The notes: a model not told the origin generated them from the sequence alone. DNA of 64,000 nt from Margaritispora aquatica (GCA_007644065.1 VJWN01000001.1:2804340-2868339), one strand, 5' to 3'. Shown: positions 33,201-44,377, counted from the stretch's first letter. Program-made: numbers and translations.

Positions 33201-36200
33201 TCAATCACCGCTCAAATCCAACACCTCGACTTCACTCAACCTCCACACGCCCTTCCTCTTCGTCACCTGCTCCTTCTCTCCAGGGACCCCCCTTTCCTCC
33301 GCACCTTTCCCGCTGCCACCATCACCACGACTCGCGACAGCAAAGTCATCCTCATCCATCTCCTTCCACGCGCCGGCGAGGGATTCGCGGAGCATGATGT
33401 ATTTCTTCTTCTTCTTCGTGCCAGGTTTCTTCTCCTCGACCCACTTTTCTCTTGATTTCCTCTCACGCGAGGAAGTTTTCGTCGCCGCGGTTTCGTGCTC
33501 GTTGCGGTTCTCCTTTTGGTGGTCGAGGTTGTGTGGAAGTGACGAGGTGGAGTTGTGGTAGGTGCTAGGATTAGGGTTCGGGTTGGAATTGCTCCTTGAT
33601 TGCGTCTCGCTCAGCACGCTTGAGCTTCGACTTGAGGACTGAGAGTGAGACTGGGATAGCGACTTAGATTGAGATTGTGACGATTTGGAACTGTTGAAAA
33701 ACGACTGGATCTTGCTGCTCGGTTGGAAAGTAGGCTTTGTCCTATCTTTCGATTTCGATTGTGATTGTGACTGTGATGGTGCTTGTGAGTGAGAAGTCTT
33801 GGGCACTGGCTTCTCAGAGCGTGCAACAGGAGGCGAGGACGAGAGGTCGATTATTTCTGGTTGTTTCTTGCTTGCTGCTGCTACGGCCGTGGGTGCATGG
33901 TTGGTCTGTGTTACTGGAGGAGGAGGTGTAAGGCTCTGCCGTGCAGGGAGTCTAGGAAGGGCGGTGTCATCTTCTTCCGTTTCGGCATCGGCTTGGAGGT
34001 CGTCATCCATCCCGAATGAGAGGTTTCCTCCAGCGAAAGAATCATTCGGAGTCGCGAACGAGCTAGTATCCATTGCTTGTCCAAACGAAGAACCGAAATT
34101 TATCTTCCTCGCTACGCCGCTATTCTCATTCTCATCTGTATCACATAATACTTCAAAATCGTGGCTGTGGTCGTCATCTCCTAATGAAACAATCCCATTC
34201 TCAACGTAGCTTTCCGTTCCCCCCAAAACACGTGAGGGAGACAAAGACCTCTTCTTGTTCTGCTCTCGATGATGCCGTCTACTCCGCCCGCTTCTATGCC
34301 GCGAGACCGTCACTGTGTCCGGCAAGCCTAGATCTTCGTGCCCTTTAAGCGAGTCGAGGGACTCCCTTGGGTAGGTTCCAATTGCATTTGATAAGTCTCT
34401 GGGTCGTAGTGATGGTGAGACTGGAGGTGAGAGAGAGGTAGAGTTTCGCCGTTTCGTGGGTGTGATGACTTTTTCGTTAGCTTTTGGTTGTGGTTGTGAT
34501 TCCTTAGGTGGTTCAGGTGAATACAAGCATGCGATTGGTGAAGATGAGAGGAGATCGTAGACTGGCGGCTGAGTGGGTTTGGATGTGTTAGCGGGCGCTA
34601 GGGATTTGGTGACTTTGGTAACTGGTGGTAAAGTCTGGGTTGAAGTTGCAAGGGTCCAAGGGTTTGTGCTTGTTGCTGGTTTGCAGAGGGTTGATGCTTT
34701 CGCTTTGGCCCGAGATTTTGATACAGGTGCAGTGTCCGACTTAGAAAGACATACTTCACTAGGACGTGTAGATGATCGAGACGCCCTGTCCATTCCTGGT
34801 CTGGAAAATGGAGCTCTCTCAAGCATAGGTGCGAGGAAAGAGGGAGGTAGCATGTCCTCGTTATCAGATAAATCCCTAGACAAATCTTTTGGCATTGACT
34901 TAGAGGCCATGCCTGCCTTTGATGTCGTCACATATCGATCCAAAGCTCCCTTGGGCATCGCTGGTTTCTTAGTAGTAGCTTTCTTTGCAGCAGGTTTTGC
35001 TTTGGATTTCTTCAGATTGTTGAGGGATTCCTCGTAGTCCTCGACTTTCAGAGGAACTCCTATTCTGGCGATCGTGCCTGATACCCATACTTTATCAAGT
35101 TGTGTAGGGTCATATTGCGATGGTCGTCTCTTTGCGGCTGCCCCAGCGTCATCTGAGACGTATCCTTCGATTTGATCATCGTCTCCAACTGGAGCAAGAC
35201 CATCACGTCCATAGTCTGCAGAATCATCGTACTCGGCATCCAAATCAAGACCCACAATATCGATAGGCATGTAGACGAGCCTCAGTTCCCGAAGACCATC
35301 AATGCTGAAGTGATTGCGATTCGCCGCGATGGATCGCACGAGATCCATCTCATTCATAGCAGTGAGTACTACATCTCCATATCCCGAAGCTCGTCTATTT
35401 CGGCGAAGGAGAAGCTTGTGGATGAGCAAAACAGGTGCGAGACCACGAATAAACTTGATAGCCCCTATCCTGTTTGTCCATTCGAATGCGTCCGCCACGA
35501 AAGCTCGCAAGCCAGGTACATCTACTTCGCCATCCCAGGCGATCTCAGTCTTCAGCTTTTCGATCTTGGAAGCTGAAGAGACGACAGGATGAGTGTAATA
35601 ACCGAGGACTTCCTTGTCCGGAAATGTGTCTGGAATTCTAAGCGTATTATGCTTGGTACGGAAATACTTGCTCTCATTGGTTTGGATCTCATGATTGAGA
35701 TTCTCTCTCCATGCATCCAAACCCGCTTCGTCTGTTCGAGAGAGCTGACATAAAGACTTTCCGTATCCTGCTCTTGCAGCTTGGCATGCGACTTTGATAC
35801 CGCAACCAGGAATACCCTCAGTGATGTAATCACCACCACTCATGAGAGCTACTAGAACCATCCCTTCCCGATCAAGTCCAGATGTACCCTCCTTAGTTGC
35901 TTTGGCATTGTAAACCGATACATGAGTTGGTGCTTTGTTTCCACGAGTGCCTTCAGAAGACCAATTTCTCAATGTCTGTCCGCAGCCAAACATGAGGGTA
36001 TCGACATCCTCACTCAAAACAGCATCAACGATGCCCTCTCTTTGTAGTAAAGCACATTCAGCTTCAGCCTCTCCCGGGGCCTGGTAAAATGGGAAGCCGA
36101 AAAGTTTGAGCATCTGTTTCGTCAACATATTCGGTACAGATGCTCCATGGTGACCACTTTTCTTGCCACGCTTGAAAGGAGGCTTGTGGGGCCCATCAAA

Positions 36201-36488
36201 AATGAAAACTGGCTGCACTGAAATAGATAATAAACGCAACAGCCGGTAATAGAATGTCCGAATTGCTGGATTTGAGCCTCCTTGACCGGACTGTGTCTGA
36301 AATTGCCATATTGCTACATCAATAGCTACTCTGAAAGGCTTGCCAGTCTTTTCGAGATTTTCAACGGCCAATTTTGAGAAAGCAACTCTCTCGCCTGGAC
36401 CTATCTCACCGTAAATACTGTAAATTGTCAGTATGTGAAATTCGTCAATGTTTACGAGAGTGGCACGTAAATACCCTTTGATACCCAT
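33201..36488 (-). CDS. Holliday-junction resolvase, GEN1/Yen1 class of the XPG/Rad2 nucleases
   Basis: Structure-selective nuclease that resolves recombination junctions in the nucleus. Exon 1 is only 14 nt (36475-36488, Met-Gly-Ile-Lys-Gly), intron 36418-36474, exon 2 is 33201-36417; 1076 aa. The XPG-N region starts immediately (MGIKGIYGEIGPGERVAF, PFRVAIDVAIWQFQTQ). XPG-I is complete (YQAPGEAEAECALL, VDAVLSEDVDTLMFG), with the acidic metal ligands. The helix-two-turn-helix is GGDYITEGIPGCGIKVACQ. The position of the I-domain directly after a short spacer is the GEN1 rather than the XPG layout. The C-terminal half is Ser-rich and disordered, as expected for a cell-cycle-phosphorylated tail. 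It shares a 289-bp promoter region with the Arp10 gene. Confidence 0.93.
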   Translation of the reverse strand: MGIKGYLRATLVNIDEFHILTIYSIYGEIGPGERVAFSKLAVENLEKTGKPFRVAIDVAIWQFQTQSGQGGSNPAIRTFYYRLLRLLSISVQPVFIFDGPHKPPFKRGKKSGHHGASVPNMLTKQMLKLFGFPFYQAPGEAEAECALLQREGIVDAVLSEDVDTLMFGCGQTLRNWSSEGTRGNKAPTHVSVYNAKATKEGTSGLDREGMVLVALMSGGDYITEGIPGCGIKVACQAARAGYGKSLCQLSRTDEAGLDAWRENLNHEIQTNESKYFRTKHNTLRIPDTFPDKEVLGYYTHPVVSSASKIEKLKTEIAWDGEVDVPGLRAFVADAFEWTNRIGAIKFIRGLAPVLLIHKLLLRRNRRASGYGDVVLTAMNEMDLVRSIAANRNHFSIDGLRELRLVYMPIDIVGLDLDAEYDDSADYGRDGLAPVGDDDQIEGYVSDDAGAAAKRRPSQYDPTQLDKVWVSGTIARIGVPLKVEDYEESLNNLKKSKAKPAAKKATTKKPAMPKGALDRYVTTSKAGMASKSMPKDLSRDLSDNEDMLPPSFLAPMLERAPFSRPGMDRASRSSTRPSEVCLSKSDTAPVSKSRAKAKASTLCKPATSTNPWTLATSTQTLPPVTKVTKSLAPANTSKPTQPPVYDLLSSSPIACLYSPEPPKESQPQPKANEKVITPTKRRNSTSLSPPVSPSLRPRDLSNAIGTYPRESLDSLKGHEDLGLPDTVTVSRHRSGRSRRHHREQNKKRSLSPSRVLGGTESYVENGIVSLGDDDHSHDFEVLCDTDENENSGVARKINFGSSFGQAMDTSSFATPNDSFAGGNLSFGMDDDLQADAETEEDDTALPRLPARQSLTPPPPVTQTNHAPTAVAAASKKQPEIIDLSSSPPVARSEKPVPKTSHSQAPSQSQSQSKSKDRTKPTFQPSSKIQSFFNSSKSSQSQSKSLSQSHSQSSSRSSSVLSETQSRSNSNPNPNPSTYHNSTSSLPHNLDHQKENRNEHETAATKTSSRERKSREKWVEEKKPGTKKKKKYIMLRESLAGAWKEMDEDDFAVASRGDGGSGKGAEERGVPGEKEQVTKRKGVWRLSEVEVLDLSGD

Positions 36489-36777
36489 GTTACCCACCAC
36501 CCATATAAGAAGAACTCAATAATTTCAGTTCGCTATCATGACGATCAGTCTCCTGACAAATTATGTATAAAAAGTAAAGCAAATGCGATGAGCTCTTTCA
36601 TTGGTAGATTGAGTTATGTGAAGCTATTTACAACTTGACGTTCATGATCGGAACTTACCGTCGTCATGGAAACCGCATGCTGTATTGAGCATCACCAAAT
36701 GTTCACACATCAATCACTTCACCCAAAGATGCTTCTTTGATAGCCACCTAAGAGGCTCATTTGAGCGAACCGCCATC
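36489..36777. promoter_or_regulatory. Shared divergent promoter region, resolvase and Arp10 genes
   Basis: Only 289 bp separate the two divergent start codons, so both promoters must lie or overlap here. No specific site is recognised. Confidence 0.5.
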
Positions 36778-38548
36778 ATGACTACTCCCAGCGGTCCATC
36801 CCACCGAAACGTCGCGAACATCCGCTCTCCAGGAGGAAACTCAGGAGCCCCTCCAAGCCCACACACCCCCCTCCGCGGCATCTCCTCAACGTTCGGCTCC
36901 CCGTCTGCTCTGCGCGCAGAAGAAGACTGCGTGATCATCGAGCTTGGGGCGCGATATATGCGCGCAGGGCTCGCTGGTGACGCGACTCCCAAGGCTGTGA
37001 TAAACTTTGGACCAGAGACACAGAGACGACCTGGGGACTATAGGAAATGGGATGGAGGGTATGATAAGCTATGGCGCAACAGGCTTGGGGGCAAGGGATG
37101 GGGAGAGGCGCATGAGCTTTGGACGCCAGATTTGAGGGGCTTGGATTTGGGTCTTGTGGGTGATAAGATTGACCGGGCTGTGAGGGAGGCATTTACAAAG
37201 TCAGTGGGTGCTTGAGTTAGGGTTGGGGATGATGCTGATGAGTGGCAGATTTCTGCTTATTGATTCGAGACCTAGGAGGATGGTGTTGGCCATTCCCTCT
37301 GCGCTGCCGTTGCCGCTATTGTCCACGATCCTTGATACCTTATTCACCAGCTTCCAGGCGCCCACGGTATCTTTGATGTCTGCCCCAGTGCTTGCTACTG
37401 TGGCAGCAGGACTCCGATCTGCTCTTGTGGTTGATATTGGATGGGCCGAGACTGTGGTTACTGGAGTGTATGAGTTCCGGGAGGTGGAAACTCGGAGATC
37501 TGTTCGAGCTATGAAATTGCTGGGAGAGGCTACATATTTAATGCTTGCCAAAGCTGTTTCTCCACGACTATTCGACGAAACCGAGGATGAAACCATGGTG
37601 GACAGGAATAGCAGAGATGAGGAGATCTCGAGGCTGGTCAGTTTTGGGGAATGTGAGGAAGTTCAGGCTCGGATGGTTTGGTGCAAGTCTGCAGATTCTG
37701 TAGAAACTGAAGATACTGAATCTACATCTGAAGAAGAGGAAGATGATGATGAGGAGGATGAAGATGAGTTGAAGGCTGGTATGGGAAAACTTCGAATCAG
37801 TCGTAAGTCAGACTCTACAGTCAGGATCCCATTGACCTCCACACAAAACCCCACACAACTTCGGCTACCCTTCTCGGAGTTAGCCAGCCCTTGCGAGCAA
37901 GCGCTGTTTGCACCAGATATTGCGGAGAAGTTGTTGGACGATCATGAGTTACCACTTCATTTGCTCGTATACCGAAGTTTGTTGTACTTGCCAGTCGATG
38001 TTCGAACTATGTGCATGTCACGAATTATATTTGTTGGAGGAGGTTCTCATATTCCAGGACTGAAGCAGAGAGTCTTGTCCGAAGTAGCCGCGTTGATCAA
38101 ACAACGAGGTTGGGATCCAGTACAGGGAAAAGCAGTAAATGCCTATCTTACGAATCCCAAGCTACATAGAACTCGCAATCGACAACCAGGACCGGTCGAA
38201 GTGCAAGACAGTGTGGCAGTACCCGCGGCTTTACAAAAGCAAGAGTCTGATCCGATCGAAGATCAGCTAAAGCGTGAGGCTAGGAAAGGACTTCCGCCTG
38301 TTGAGTCTGGATATCTACGTTCTGTAGAATCACTTGGTGCATGGTCTGGAGCAAGTTTGTTGTCACAATTGAAGATTCCAGCTATTTCTGTTGTTGATAA
38401 GGACCAATGGCTTCAACATGGAGCTTCTGGCGCGTCGAAGTCAACTGAGGTTACAGTTGTTGCGCAGAGGCAGAGTATGGGAGCTGCCGCTGCATTGAGG
38501 GCAGGCGGTGCAGATAGGTCCAGCTGGACCTTGGGGTTGTGGGGTTAA
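36778..38548 (+). CDS. Actin-related protein Arp10 (dynactin pointed-end complex)
   Basis: Exon 1 is 36778-37199, intron 37200-37248 (GTCAGT...GGCAG), exon 2 is 37249-38548; 573 aa. Actin-fold signatures: DCVIIELGARYMRAGLAGD (phosphate-binding loop 1 region), FLLIDSRPRRMVLAIPSALP, ALVVDIGWAETVVTGVYEF (phosphate 2) and IIFVGGGSHIPGLKQRVLSE (adenosine region). The divergent loops and acidic insert (EEEEDDDEEDEDE) fit Arp10/Arp11 rather than conventional actin. In dynactin it caps the pointed end of the Arp1 filament and helps dynein cargo binding. The start follows an upstream in-frame ATG at 36685, whose extra 31 residues look non-conserved. Confidence 0.88.
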
Positions 38549-38962
38549 GTGTAATTGTCAGGATCGCCAGATGGTGGGATGAAAAAATTGGAAGAGAGAA
38601 GGTTTTTGATACCCAGTTTCTACTTTGAATTCATTGTACCTCAGCAATAACCCTCCTTACTTTGACGCTTCCTATCATGCGCAAATACTCAAAACAATGC
38701 AGCCTTGATTAAATCACGTAATCACATGACCAATATTCGATGCTTTATTTTTTGTCTTCCACATCATCATAATTTGATGGAACGCGAAATATTGTTGTTA
38801 AGGTTTGAATTACATTATAAAGGAGTTTGTTTCTGTCCAAACGATATCTAGACTAGCATGAAGTGCTATAACTGCAAATAAGCAAAGTCGTGGTCAGAAA
38901 ATATGGCCTGACCTTGAATCCTACATACATTCTCTCGAAGCTAACTACGGTCTCAACACAAT

Positions 38963-40516
38963 ATGTCAGCTTCACAACGAAGCTTCACCTGCCTCCAATG
39001 CCGCCTAAAAACCATTCGATACCCCTCGCGGCGGCTCTTCCATGCAGTAAAAAACCTTCGATCTGAATCGCCCAATGTGTCGACCGCACCGAAAGTTGCG
39101 ATTGATATCAAGCACATCCGCCAAAATGCAGCACTCTACGAACAGAACGCCCTGGAGCGCAACTATATCAAACAATCAAAATATCCTTACCTGATCAAAG
39201 AGCTCATAGAGGGGCAATGGCAGACGCTTCAGAACACAACCAAAGATATCAGGGTATCTAGGAACAAGGTGATGGCACAGTTGGGAACTTCGTCTACCAA
39301 ACCACTCCGGGAAGATGATGAAATGTTGGAGATACAGCGCATGACGAGGGATCAGAAGCTGGAATATGCATCGGAGTTGAAGCAGAAGGTCGCTGCCATT
39401 GAGTTGGAGGAGGACCAAATCATGTCGAAGGTCAATTCCATGGCTGTTGCGATACCAAATCTTACGAGCCCTGAGACGCCGAGGGGGGACTTCAAAGTCG
39501 TGGGATATATCAATAAGCATCCGGATCCTGTATCAGAAGGGCAAAAGAAATCAGACAGTGCAGACCAGTCCAAGAAAGCACCCCCAAAGTCGCATACAGA
39601 CATTGGAGCAGAATTGGATCTGCTGGACTTTACAGGGGCAGGCAAGACGAGCGGATGGGGATGGTATTATCTACTGAACGAAGCCGCAGATCTAGAGCAG
39701 GCTCTGGTACAGTATGCGCTCAGTGTGGCCAGGAGTAAAGGCTGGGGAGTGGTCAGTCCACCCAGTATGGTATATAGTCACATTGCGGGAGCATGTGGAT
39801 TCCAGCCTCGAGACCAGAACGGAGAGCAGCAAGTCTACAGCCTACAGCAAAGCGAAGAGGACCAGGGACGGAAACCAGAGCTGTGTCTGGCGGGCACAGC
39901 TGAGATACCTTTGGCGGGCATGAAGGCTAGCAGTCTTCTTGAGGAAGAGGATATGCCGCTCAAACGCGTGGCCGTGTCGCGATGCTATAGGGCGGAAGCG
40001 GGAGCTAGAGGAGTAGATACAAAAGGTTTATACCGAGTTCACGAATTCACTAAGGTCGAGATGTTTGCTTGGACATTGCCAGATATCAAGAACGCTACCG
40101 AAATTTTCGACGAAATGCTCCAGATTCAAACTGAGATCCTTTCCTCCCTCAACCTGCACTGTCGCATCCTCGAGATGCCAAGCACAGACCTTGGAGCTTC
40201 AGCATACAGGAAGAAGGACATCGAGGCCTACTTTCCCTCACGACAACAAAAGGACGAAGGCTGGGGAGAAGTCACCAGTACGAGTATCTGCACCGATTAC
40301 CAAACTAGGAGGTTAGCTACGAGGGTCACTTTGAAGAGTAAAGGTGGCGCTAAGGTTTACCCTTACACGGTTAATGGAACGGCATTGGCGGTTCCTAGGG
40401 TGTTGGCTGCGATTTTGGAGGCCGGTTGGAATGAGGAGGAAAAGAGTGTGAGGATCCCGGAGTGCTTGTGGCCGTGGATGAATGGCAAAAAGACTATTGA
40501 GAAGGCGAAGAGGTAA
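38963..40516 (+). CDS. Seryl-tRNA synthetase, mitochondrial type
   Basis: Charges tRNA-Ser with serine. Intact single exon, 517 aa. The first ~30 residues are basic and lack acids (RSFTCLQCRLKTIRYPSRRLF), a likely mitochondrial presequence. An N-terminal helical arm follows (IDIKHIRQNAALYEQNALER). The class II core shows motif 2 (RCYRAEAGARGVDTKGLYR, VHEFTKVEMF) and motif 3 (NGTALAVPRVLAAILE), plus the serine-binding TAEIPLAG stretch. The divergence of the arm, compared with the highly conserved cytosolic enzyme, supports the mitochondrial (DIA4-like) assignment. The gene ends about 670 bp before the repeated-motif array. Confidence 0.93.
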   Translation: MSASQRSFTCLQCRLKTIRYPSRRLFHAVKNLRSESPNVSTAPKVAIDIKHIRQNAALYEQNALERNYIKQSKYPYLIKELIEGQWQTLQNTTKDIRVSRNKVMAQLGTSSTKPLREDDEMLEIQRMTRDQKLEYASELKQKVAAIELEEDQIMSKVNSMAVAIPNLTSPETPRGDFKVVGYINKHPDPVSEGQKKSDSADQSKKAPPKSHTDIGAELDLLDFTGAGKTSGWGWYYLLNEAADLEQALVQYALSVARSKGWGVVSPPSMVYSHIAGACGFQPRDQNGEQQVYSLQQSEEDQGRKPELCLAGTAEIPLAGMKASSLLEEEDMPLKRVAVSRCYRAEAGARGVDTKGLYRVHEFTKVEMFAWTLPDIKNATEIFDEMLQIQTEILSSLNLHCRILEMPSTDLGASAYRKKDIEAYFPSRQQKDEGWGEVTSTSICTDYQTRRLATRVTLKSKGGAKVYPYTVNGTALAVPRVLAAILEAGWNEEEKSVRIPECLWPWMNGKKTIEKAKR

Positions 40517-41182
40517 TACTCGTCAGATGTATGATTTGTATAGGTAGGTAGTGCTTGTACGAGTATTAAGCAAGGATGTTGTATTATACCATAAAGTGTT
40601 GTCGGTTGCCTAACTTCGTTTGCCCGGATTTCCCACCTGCTTGTGTCTCTTCGCAGACACCATGCTACAATCTCTCTGTTGGCTACAAATTTGATCAAAG
40701 TGAGTGTGCAAGGCTCAACTGCACAATCGTCGAGTCGCTGCATTACCATTGTTTGTGTAACAGCCAGCGCATTTCAGACTTGCATGCATTGAGCACTTCT
40801 GCTTCTCTCAGATTCAACAATTATGCTGCCAATCAAGGACACCGCAACTTTTTCAGTGTGAACTCTACTCGAAACATTCCTCGCCTTTGGCATGTATCTC
40901 TCAAGCATAGTTGCCAGCCAGTCAGCTTGTCGTTTCCCAGTTTTCTCTTCCACCGCATGTTATCCCCCGTAATTCGCAAGGCTATCTGTATCTTTGCTGC
41001 AATACTGCACGAAGCAACTCACCGTATCATGACACCTCACACGCCCACACACGCGATATCTGACTCGTACCACCACCACAGATTAAACTTCCTTCGACCC
41101 TGCAAGGTCCAGGCCCTCCAAGCCAACCAATCCTACTCCCAAAACACTGCTCTGCATTCCTAATTCGTGGGATAGAGTTTCT

Positions 41183-42055
41183 GTTGCACGTCTGCATTGC
41201 CGAGGGTGTGGGATGGATGAGTTGTTGAAGAGTGGGCGTGTGCTGGTGCGTGGGTGAATGATGGGTGGTTGAGCAATCAATTTCTCTCGCTTGAGCCCCC
41301 TCGCTCGCTGTCCCCTCGGCTGTGTGCGGGTGGTCCTCCCGAGGATGTCCCTCGCTTATCTTGGATGCCGAGGATGAAAGCCAACGTTCCATTGTTTTTA
41401 TCGTTGGTTTTTCTCGTTGCGTTCATCGGTTGTTTTGCGCGTTTGTTTTTTCCTTGTTCCGCGGCTAGCGATTGGGTCATTTCTGATATGTCGGAGGCTT
41501 GAGAGTCGAAGATTGTTTTGTTGCACGTCGTTGTAGCCGAGGGTAAATTAGTATTCGATGGAATGTGGTCTGTCGGTTGTTGTGGCATCGAGGGTCTTTT
41601 CTGACTGACTAGCTACATATGTGGTTTTGTGGCTCTGAGAGGGCCAGTAACTTCCATCCATGTAGTTTTATTTGTCCTGGCAGTTAATGTATTCCATTTG
41701 TTGCACATCGTGTTTGCCGAGGATATATTGAGCGAGATTACTCAACCGAAGCTGTATGGTTACTTCGAAGCTTGATGACTGAACGGGTCGCCTATTCTGT
41801 CCCTCCGAGAACTTAGTCTTACTGTATTGCCCGATCGTGAGTTTTGTGCCTGTTATTGCAACAATTGTTGCGCGTTGACATTGCCGAGGATATCTATAGA
41901 CTTGGCAGGTATCATGCGTCCTTATCAATTCCAGACCATGTTGCCTCTCACTTGCGGCTCTGAGTAGAGTGTTAGCAACTACTTAGCTGAATACATGTAG
42001 CAATGTATGTAACTCTGTCCCTGCGTTTGTTGCACATCGTCGTTGCCGAGGATAT
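41183..42055 (+). repeat. Interspersed ~25-bp motif, five clear copies and one weak, ~170 bp apart
   Basis: Copies at 41183-41206, 41520-41543, 41700-41726, 41867-41893 and 42029-42055, with a weaker partial copy near 41361-41377. Each begins GTTGC(A/G)C, continues with a variable TCGT-like core and ends TTGCCGAGGRTAT (or AGCCGAGGG). Start-to-start distances are 337 (about two units), 180, 167 and 162 bp. The DNA between copies is mostly unrelated, though pairs share short pieces such as GGCTCTGAG and CTGTCCCT. It is neither a simple tandem repeat nor a CRISPR array (spacers too long and uneven). A noncoding RNA with repeated elements or a decayed satellite are both possible. Confidence 0.65.
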
Positions 42056-42225
42056 TGGAGCTGGAGCACTTCCTCGGCCGCGGTTATGCTTCTCGATTAC
42101 TTAACCAGGACCTCGTGATCTTGGAGGAGTAAACTGTGATTATGCGTTGCCTATCGTTGTCCAAGAAAGTAACTTTAAGTTGGGTTATTCAACTTGTGTT
42201 TGTTTTGCATATCTTAGACTAGAAG

Positions 42226-42249
42226 TTTTTTTTTTTTTTTTTTTTTTTT
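42226..42249. repeat. Poly-T tract (24 T)
   Basis: Single uninterrupted homopolymer about 170 bp after the last motif copy. It could be the A-tail of a minus-strand retroposed copy, but no retroposon body is recognisable. Confidence 0.9.
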
Positions 42250-43227
42250 GAGTCGATGTTCGACTCGTCTTGCTGGGCGGATTATATGCATGTTTACATG
42301 CCGTTGTAAAAGCTCAATCCTTTCGATCTCGTATGGACTTCTTGAGCATTTTTATTTCCTGACACTTCTCCTGAAACACGCTGTCACCTCTTGTGATGTT
42401 TGATAGTGATCACTTCAGTAAGACTACTTCAGTGAGCTAGGTAAGGTGAGAAGTTAAGGCAGTTGTCTTGACTCGTATTACTTTATTTATGATCTACGTG
42501 CGTCGAAATTTGGGATGATACATAGGTGTTGTTGCACAGGAATGGATCAGAACAAACATGATATTCTATTGACAGGATACATATGGCAAATTTGTCATAG
42601 CACTATAAAACGTCCGTCTCAACTCATAACTTTGAAAATCATGTGTTGTGGATGATATAAGCTGAGGTAGCTCCGTTATAGTAACGTTACTTTCCCAGAT
42701 CTTGAGACTTAGATATGTCGCTCTCGAGAAAGATAAGTACGCGCTCCGAGAATAATATCACTCCTGAGATATGCTTGCATCTTCTTTGACATCAGATAGT
42801 TCTGTTACAGCAGCCCACTTTATGCTCTATTACTCTCGAGCTCGCTAAGCAACTTGCCTACAAGTATCAGGTAAATACATCTGTGAATATACTAAGACGC
42901 TGGATTGGAATACTAAACGTTGATTGTTGAATGTAATTTCCTTCTTTGGCGATATCTCTCAGCTAGAATTGCAACTTGGCACCTTCTAAGACGGTTAGCG
43001 AATACTTTCCTAAATGATGAGGAAACATCGCTCCTTCTCCTAGAAAAGCAGATAGTTCTTGAGAAGCGACTAAACAGATAGATATCTTCATTTCCTTCCA
43101 TCTCATCTTCAACTCTAAAGTCGAATACAATTAAACACCGCATTACTCTCTTGAATAAGATCAGCATCTATTTCTCTCTCTAATAATCGCCAATACTTTA
43201 TTCATTCAGAAATATACTGTCCTCGAG

Positions 43228-44377
43228 ATGAGCTCAGAGAATTCATATTTCGACTCTGACCACACACAAGACAGTTACCTCAGAGTACCACGCGGCATAC
43301 GTTATGATGTCCCTGACCTCGAAGAGCATGCGGATGTTTCTCGACCAACTCGTGGGCCTGATACCAACTATCCAGCCATCATGTACACCGACCTATCAAC
43401 AGTCCGGACCAACACCGACAGCATTAATCGCAGCTCCCCATCACCAGCTATCCTCCGACGTAATCTGACTGAAACGCTGCTACACACGGAAGGTCCCTCC
43501 GCGAACTCCTCCTCACCCGGTCCTGGCCAAGAGAACTCAGTAAGTCAGCGAGAGCGCATCCGAAACTACCACCGCCAACAATACCAATCCCACCATAACC
43601 GCGCCCCTGCCCCCGTCCGCACTCGCGTTGTCTCGCGCCATAGACGGTCCCGCTCAATATCGGCACCGCCAGTAATGTCAGGACGCGCACTTGCCGAGCT
43701 CGCCAAAGACATCAAGGAACACTACGAGTTAAGCCAGGAGCTCAAGCCCGCAATTGAAATAGGCCAATTTTGGCTCCGGACTATGCACCCCGGCACGCAG
43801 TTCGGGTTTATCCCACCAAGCGAAGTGAAAGACGTTGAATGCGCGAACAAGATATACTCTGTTTGGCTCCAGGACGCGGGAAGAGAGGAAGATGTTTTCG
43901 TGATGAAAGGACCGCCTGTGAGCGTTGAAGATATGCGTGCCCACATGGAGGATTATCTGCAGGCATACCAGGAGTTGATTGCGGAGCACTTGAAGGAGAT
44001 GAGGTATCTCCTTTCCTCGCCATAGCCATGTTATCTCCTCCCCTTCTTGGAATCAGCCTGTATATAGCGCCTTCACGAGGGATGAAAGGGGATGATGAGC
44101 TAACGATTGACCCACAAGGAATGACATCGAAACGGAACTCTCAACTCGATTCCTGCGCAATCACGCTACTCTACTCTTCACAGCATTTGCTCGTGCGAGT
44201 AATTGGGTTCCCATGGACGTCGTTATCGGTACTTACATTTGGATCGACGATTATCTGAGTGTGAAGTATGCTTTGCGTACTGATTATGAAAATAGTGCTG
44301 AGAGGGATAAGTTCATTCCTGTATTTGATGTTGCGACGTCGATTCGTTCGCGGGCGAGCAGTGCGGCTGGTGATTGA
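43228..44377 (+). CDS. Orphan protein, 344 aa, two exons
   Basis: Exon 1 is 43228-44003 (starts MSSENSYFDSDHTQDSYL). Intron 44004-44118 has GTATCT, a GCTAAC branch site and acceptor CACAAG. Exon 2 is 44119-44377. The join reads LKEMRNDIETELSTRFLR, continues LFTAFARASNWVPMDVVIG and ends SRASSAAGD. Ignoring the intron would stop the protein at 265 aa, eight codons after the donor. The first half is Ser/Arg-rich and disordered (VRTRVVSRHRRSRSIS). The second half is compact and helical (ELAKDIKEHYELSQELKPAI, FWLRTMHPGTQFGF). No known domain recognised. Confidence 0.75.

Larger units (their letters stand above)
40517..43227. other. Gene-poor stretch with phased motif array and poly-T tract
   Basis: About 2.7 kb without a credible protein gene. 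Holds the ~170-bp-spaced motif array (41183-42055) and a 24-base T run (42226-42249). The 195-codon frame at 40576-41163 is Cys/Ser/His-rich and looks random. Confidence 0.6.

Noticed and set aside
40576..41163. 195-codon plus-strand frame after the seryl-tRNA synthetase gene
   Set aside because: Cys/His/Ser-rich with no recognisable motif; runs into the motif array.
41183..42055. Reading the phased motif as a CRISPR array
   Set aside because: Spacing of about 145 bp between motif copies, uneven copies and a eukaryotic nuclear context exclude it.
42226..42249. Poly-T as the A-tail of a retroposed element
   Set aside because: No target-site duplication or element body recognised next to it.
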